Positions 13,451 through 15,711 of a stretch of DNA of 15,711 bases are shown here, piece by piece; position 1 is the first letter of the stretch; every line of letters starts with the position of its first letter. The notes below the pieces were generated by a model. It was not told the DNA's origin and searched no databases. It saw nothing but the letters and a program-made list of their open reading frames with translations. The stretch covers positions 1 through 15,711 of the forward strand of contig JAVBLU010000038.1 in NCBI GenBank assembly GCA_031553225.1, in the 5' to 3' direction. The position numbers were made by a program, and so were the translations under genes. The stretch is from JAVBLU01 sp031553225 (GTDB lineage Bacteria > Bacillota > Clostridia > Christensenellales > UBA1750).

Positions 13451-15559
13451 ATGGCGGCAACGCAAACGCGGCTTTTCTTTTGCGGGGACGCGGGCGATGT
13501 GGGGCGCGCGCTCTCCGGCTGCGGCTATCCATTCGGCGGGGGCGACGACCTGCGCACGCTGATCGCGAACGCGCCCGAGGGCGGCGCGGTGCTTGCTCTT
13601 GCGGCGGCCTATCCCGCGCCTGCGCTGACGGTTGACGACGAAACGCTGCGCCTCAGCGCGAGCAGGGGCGTCCGCCTGCTGCTGGAATACCCCAAGAGTG
13701 TGGGAGGCGTCGTCCTCGGCGCGCCGCGCACCGTGGTGTACGAGCGCGCCGTCGTGACGGCAGATTCGCTGAGCGGCCTAGCGCGCGGCAGCATCCTCAT
13801 GCCGTGCGGCGTGTACTATCTGCCCTGCGAGGGCGTCAGCTCGCCGCTGATGGCGCTGGCCCGCGTGGCGGGCTACGACAGCATGGCCTTCGGGCTGCCG
13901 GACACGGCGCAGCCGCTTCTCTTCTTGCACCCGCGCTACCCCAACGTTTTGGTGTGCGCGGGCAGCCTCAGCCGCGTGGTCGAGGCCCGCGCCGTGCCCA
14001 CGCGCGCTTATCGCGCGCTGTGGCGGGCGCTGCTGGCCTGGGCGCTGGGCGAGGAGATCCCGGTCGCCTGGACGCCCAACACCGGCGCGACCTACGGCCC
14101 CGACGCCGCCCTTCCGGCCGGCGCGCCGCAACAAGCCGTCGCACGCGGCGTGCGGTGGTTTCTCGACAACGCCGTATTCCGCGTGGAGGTCACGCGCGAC
14201 ATGTTCATAGATAAGCCGGGCGGCGGCGCGCCTCACTTCGACGTGATATCCCGCGACAATCTTATGGGCGGCGTGCTGGAGGGCTACGAGGCGGGCGTGA
14301 ACCACAACGGCCGCCAGCGCATCCGCAACGTGCTGCGCGGCGATTGCATCGGCGAGACGGCCATGGTTATGGCGCTGGATTGGGCAACCACGGGGAACCC
14401 GGAAACGCGCAAGGTCGCGTCCGATATCGCCGATTATGTCTTTTCCAACGTTTTCTTCCAGAACGATCCACGCAGCCCCATGTACGGCCTGAACAACTGG
14501 TTCAAGGGCGGGCCGATTTTCTACGGCGACGACAACGCCCGGGTGATCATGGGCGTGCTGCTCGCGCGCAGCGTGCTGGGCGAGAGCCGGTGGGACGAGC
14601 GGCTGCTCAAGTGCGCGCTGGCCAACCTGCGCACGTCGGCCAAAACGGGGTTCCGCCACAACTCGCTGCGCGACTCCTCCTTCGCCGACAAGAACTGGAC
14701 GGACTTTGCCGCGGACGAGACGCTGGCGCTCTATTCTCCGCACTATCAGTGCTACATTTGGGCCGTTTATTTGTGGATGTACGCGCTGACGGGCTACGCG
14801 CCCTTTCTTCAGAAGGCGCGCACGGGCATTTCCATGTGCATGGCCGTCTATCCGGACGGTTGGCGGTGGACGAACAGCCTGACGGCCGAGATGGCGCGTC
14901 TGCTGCTGCCGCTTTCCTTCCTGGTGCGCGTGGAGGATACCCCGGAGCACCGCGCGTGGCTCGCGCGCGTGGCCGGCGACGTCGTGGGCTGCATGGCGCC
15001 CTGCGGCGCGGTGCAGGACATGTTCGGCGACCTCAGCCGCGGCAAATATCCGCCGCCGCAGTCAAACGAGTCCTACGGCACAACGGAGGCCTCCCTCATA
15101 CAAAACAACGGCGACCCGGCCACCGACCTGCTCTACACGGCCAACTGGGCGTACATCGGCCTGCACGAGGCCTCTCTCGTGCTGGGCGACAGGGAGCTCG
15201 CCGCCGCGTGCGAGCGCATGACGGACTTCTTCTGCCGCATCCAGGTGACCTCGCGCGCGCATCCGTACCTGGACGGCAGCTGGATGCGCAGCTTTGATTT
15301 TGACAAGTGGGAGTACTGGGGCAGCTCGGCAGACATCGGCTGGGGCGCGTGGTGCGTGGAATCGGGCTGGGTTAACACGTGGATCTGCGCAACCATGGCG
15401 CTGCACGCCCGCGGCGAAACGCTGTTCAACCTGAGCGCTAAGGAATCGCTGAGCGCCATCGCGCCCGCCATCGTGCGCGAGATGGAGACGGACAACACGG
15501 GCGGACAGCGCACGGGCGCGGCCGCGCAGCTCGCCGCGATGCCCGGCGCGGAGCAGTAG
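13451..15559 (+). CDS. Cytoplasmic (alpha/alpha)6-barrel carbohydrate-active enzyme candidate
   Basis: This is a 702-residue protein without signal peptide. ATG 13451 follows GGGAGGG (13438-13444). Residues about 1-210 are alpha/beta in character and recall a glutamine-amidotransferase-like or carboxyl-terminal sugar-hydrolase domain (GSILMPCGVYYLPCEGVSSP, then a PNVLVCAGSLS strand). Residues about 230-650 are helical with repeated aromatic-glycine hairpins typical of six-hairpin glycosidase folds: NLMGGVLEGYEAGVNHNGR, LRGDCIGETAMVMALDW, GGPIFYGDDNARVIMGVLLA, YSPHYQCYIWAVYLWMYALT, GWRWTNSLTAEMARLLLPLS, and SADIGWGAWCVESGWVNTW. I do not recognise a numbered glycoside hydrolase or lyase family. 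Context right behind a sugar importer supports cleavage of the imported oligosaccharide. An epimerase-like or non-catalytic role is also possible. Confidence 0.85.
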   Translation: MAATQTRLFFCGDAGDVGRALSGCGYPFGGGDDLRTLIANAPEGGAVLALAAAYPAPALTVDDETLRLSASRGVRLLLEYPKSVGGVVLGAPRTVVYERAVVTADSLSGLARGSILMPCGVYYLPCEGVSSPLMALARVAGYDSMAFGLPDTAQPLLFLHPRYPNVLVCAGSLSRVVEARAVPTRAYRALWRALLAWALGEEIPVAWTPNTGATYGPDAALPAGAPQQAVARGVRWFLDNAVFRVEVTRDMFIDKPGGGAPHFDVISRDNLMGGVLEGYEAGVNHNGRQRIRNVLRGDCIGETAMVMALDWATTGNPETRKVASDIADYVFSNVFFQNDPRSPMYGLNNWFKGGPIFYGDDNARVIMGVLLARSVLGESRWDERLLKCALANLRTSAKTGFRHNSLRDSSFADKNWTDFAADETLALYSPHYQCYIWAVYLWMYALTGYAPFLQKARTGISMCMAVYPDGWRWTNSLTAEMARLLLPLSFLVRVEDTPEHRAWLARVAGDVVGCMAPCGAVQDMFGDLSRGKYPPPQSNESYGTTEASLIQNNGDPATDLLYTANWAYIGLHEASLVLGDRELAAACERMTDFFCRIQVTSRAHPYLDGSWMRSFDFDKWEYWGSSADIGWGAWCVESGWVNTWICATMALHARGETLFNLSAKESLSAIAPAIVREMETDNTGGQRTGAAAQLAAMPGAEQ

Positions 15560-15567
15560 GCGATATG

Positions 15568-15609
15568 CGGCAAACGGCCGGCCCGCCGCGGCGGGCCGGC
15601 CGGTTGCCG
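15568..15609. terminator. Long GC-rich palindrome after the last gene
   Basis: Positions 15576-15601 form a perfect 26-nt palindrome of G and C only. It extends outward to CGGCAAAC (15568-15575) and GGTTGCCG (15602-15609) with one mismatch, giving a stem of about 20 bp. It starts 8 nt past the stop of the preceding gene. It lacks a U-tract, so it may act as a transcript-end hairpin, a 3'-end stabiliser or a site read from both strands rather than a classic terminator. Confidence 0.55.
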
Positions 15610-15620
15610 GGCGGGAAGGG

Positions 15621-15710
15621 TTACCCCGAACAATCCATAAGCGCGCGCAAAATGCAGGGCGGAGTGAGGCGGGGGACATAGCAGCCGCAGCGGAGGATGA
15701 GGTAGCGGTT
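15621..15710 (-). CDS. Possible 3' end of a minus-strand gene entering from the right
   Basis: On the minus strand a frame enters at the right edge and ends at TAA (15621-15623) after about 29 codons, ending RLTPPCILRALMDCSG. If real, it converges with the 702-residue gene, and the palindrome at 15568-15609 would lie between the two gene ends. The stretch is short, cysteine-containing and high GC, so a chance frame or part of a repeat is equally possible. I see no other gene in 15610-15711. Confidence 0.2.
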   Translation of the reverse strand, partial: NRYLILRCGCYVPRLTPPCILRALMDCSG

Positions 15711-15711
15711 T

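Noticed and set aside
11699..13465. 588-codon minus-strand open frame opposite the lipoprotein gene
   Set aside because: Shadow frame caused by high GC at third codon positions; the + strand has a signal peptide, lipobox and family motifs.
13778..14950. 390-codon minus-strand open frame within the enzyme gene
   Set aside because: Composition is that of a shadow frame, with no recognisable domain, and it is fully covered by the + strand gene.

Overview
The window looks like chromosomal DNA of a GC-rich anaerobic Bacillota, probably Clostridia. The support is strong AGGAGG-type ribosome binding sites, Rho-independent terminators, an LplB/LplC/LplA-type sugar ABC importer with a lipoprotein binding subunit, and RpiR, ROK and NanE genes packed head to tail. 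The class assignment is inference. Every confidently called gene is on the + strand.

Layout. (1) 3-230 is the leader-distal end of a CRISPR array with subtype I-C-like 32-nt repeats; the last repeat is degenerate, and the leader and cas genes would lie left of the window. (2) 231-812 has no supportable gene, only possible decayed coding sequence. (3) 813-6960 is a one-direction cluster. It begins with a MerR-type promoter (19-nt spacer containing a dyad) and a MerR regulator with GyrI-like effector-binding domains; an in-frame TAA cuts off its second effector domain. Five genes follow that encode divergent copies of one unrecognised cysteine-containing family (call it P1 to P5). P1 has a frameshift at an A6 tract, and P5 is fused to a GyrI-like domain. 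Between P3 and P4 lies a 383-residue protein with weak resemblance to C39/BtrH-like proteins. (4) 6961-7399 is a long intergenic region with one clear and one possible terminator, then a strong sigma-A-like promoter and a candidate operator. (5) 7400-13381 is an amino-sugar operon: NanE epimerase, RpiR-SIS regulator, ROK kinase, two LplB/LplC-type permeases and a sugar-binding lipoprotein, closed by a strong terminator. (6) 13451-15559 encodes a cytoplasmic 702-residue protein that looks like an (alpha/alpha)6-barrel carbohydrate-active enzyme of no family I recognise. A long GC-rich palindrome and a possible minus-strand gene end close the window.

How the parts may work together. In the right half, a ManNAc-containing or related glycan would be imported intact by the lipoprotein and permeases, using an ATPase encoded elsewhere, and cleaved inside by the 702-residue enzyme. 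The released sugar would be phosphorylated by the ROK kinase and epimerised by NanE to GlcNAc-6-P, with the RpiR protein sensing a sugar phosphate. No sialic acid lyase or sialidase is seen. In the left half, a ligand-sensing MerR/GyrI regulator apparently controls an expanded family of small cysteine-containing proteins. The P5-GyrI fusion suggests the family itself takes part in ligand binding or sensing. This second cluster is the least described part of the window and shows signs of ongoing decay or recoding.
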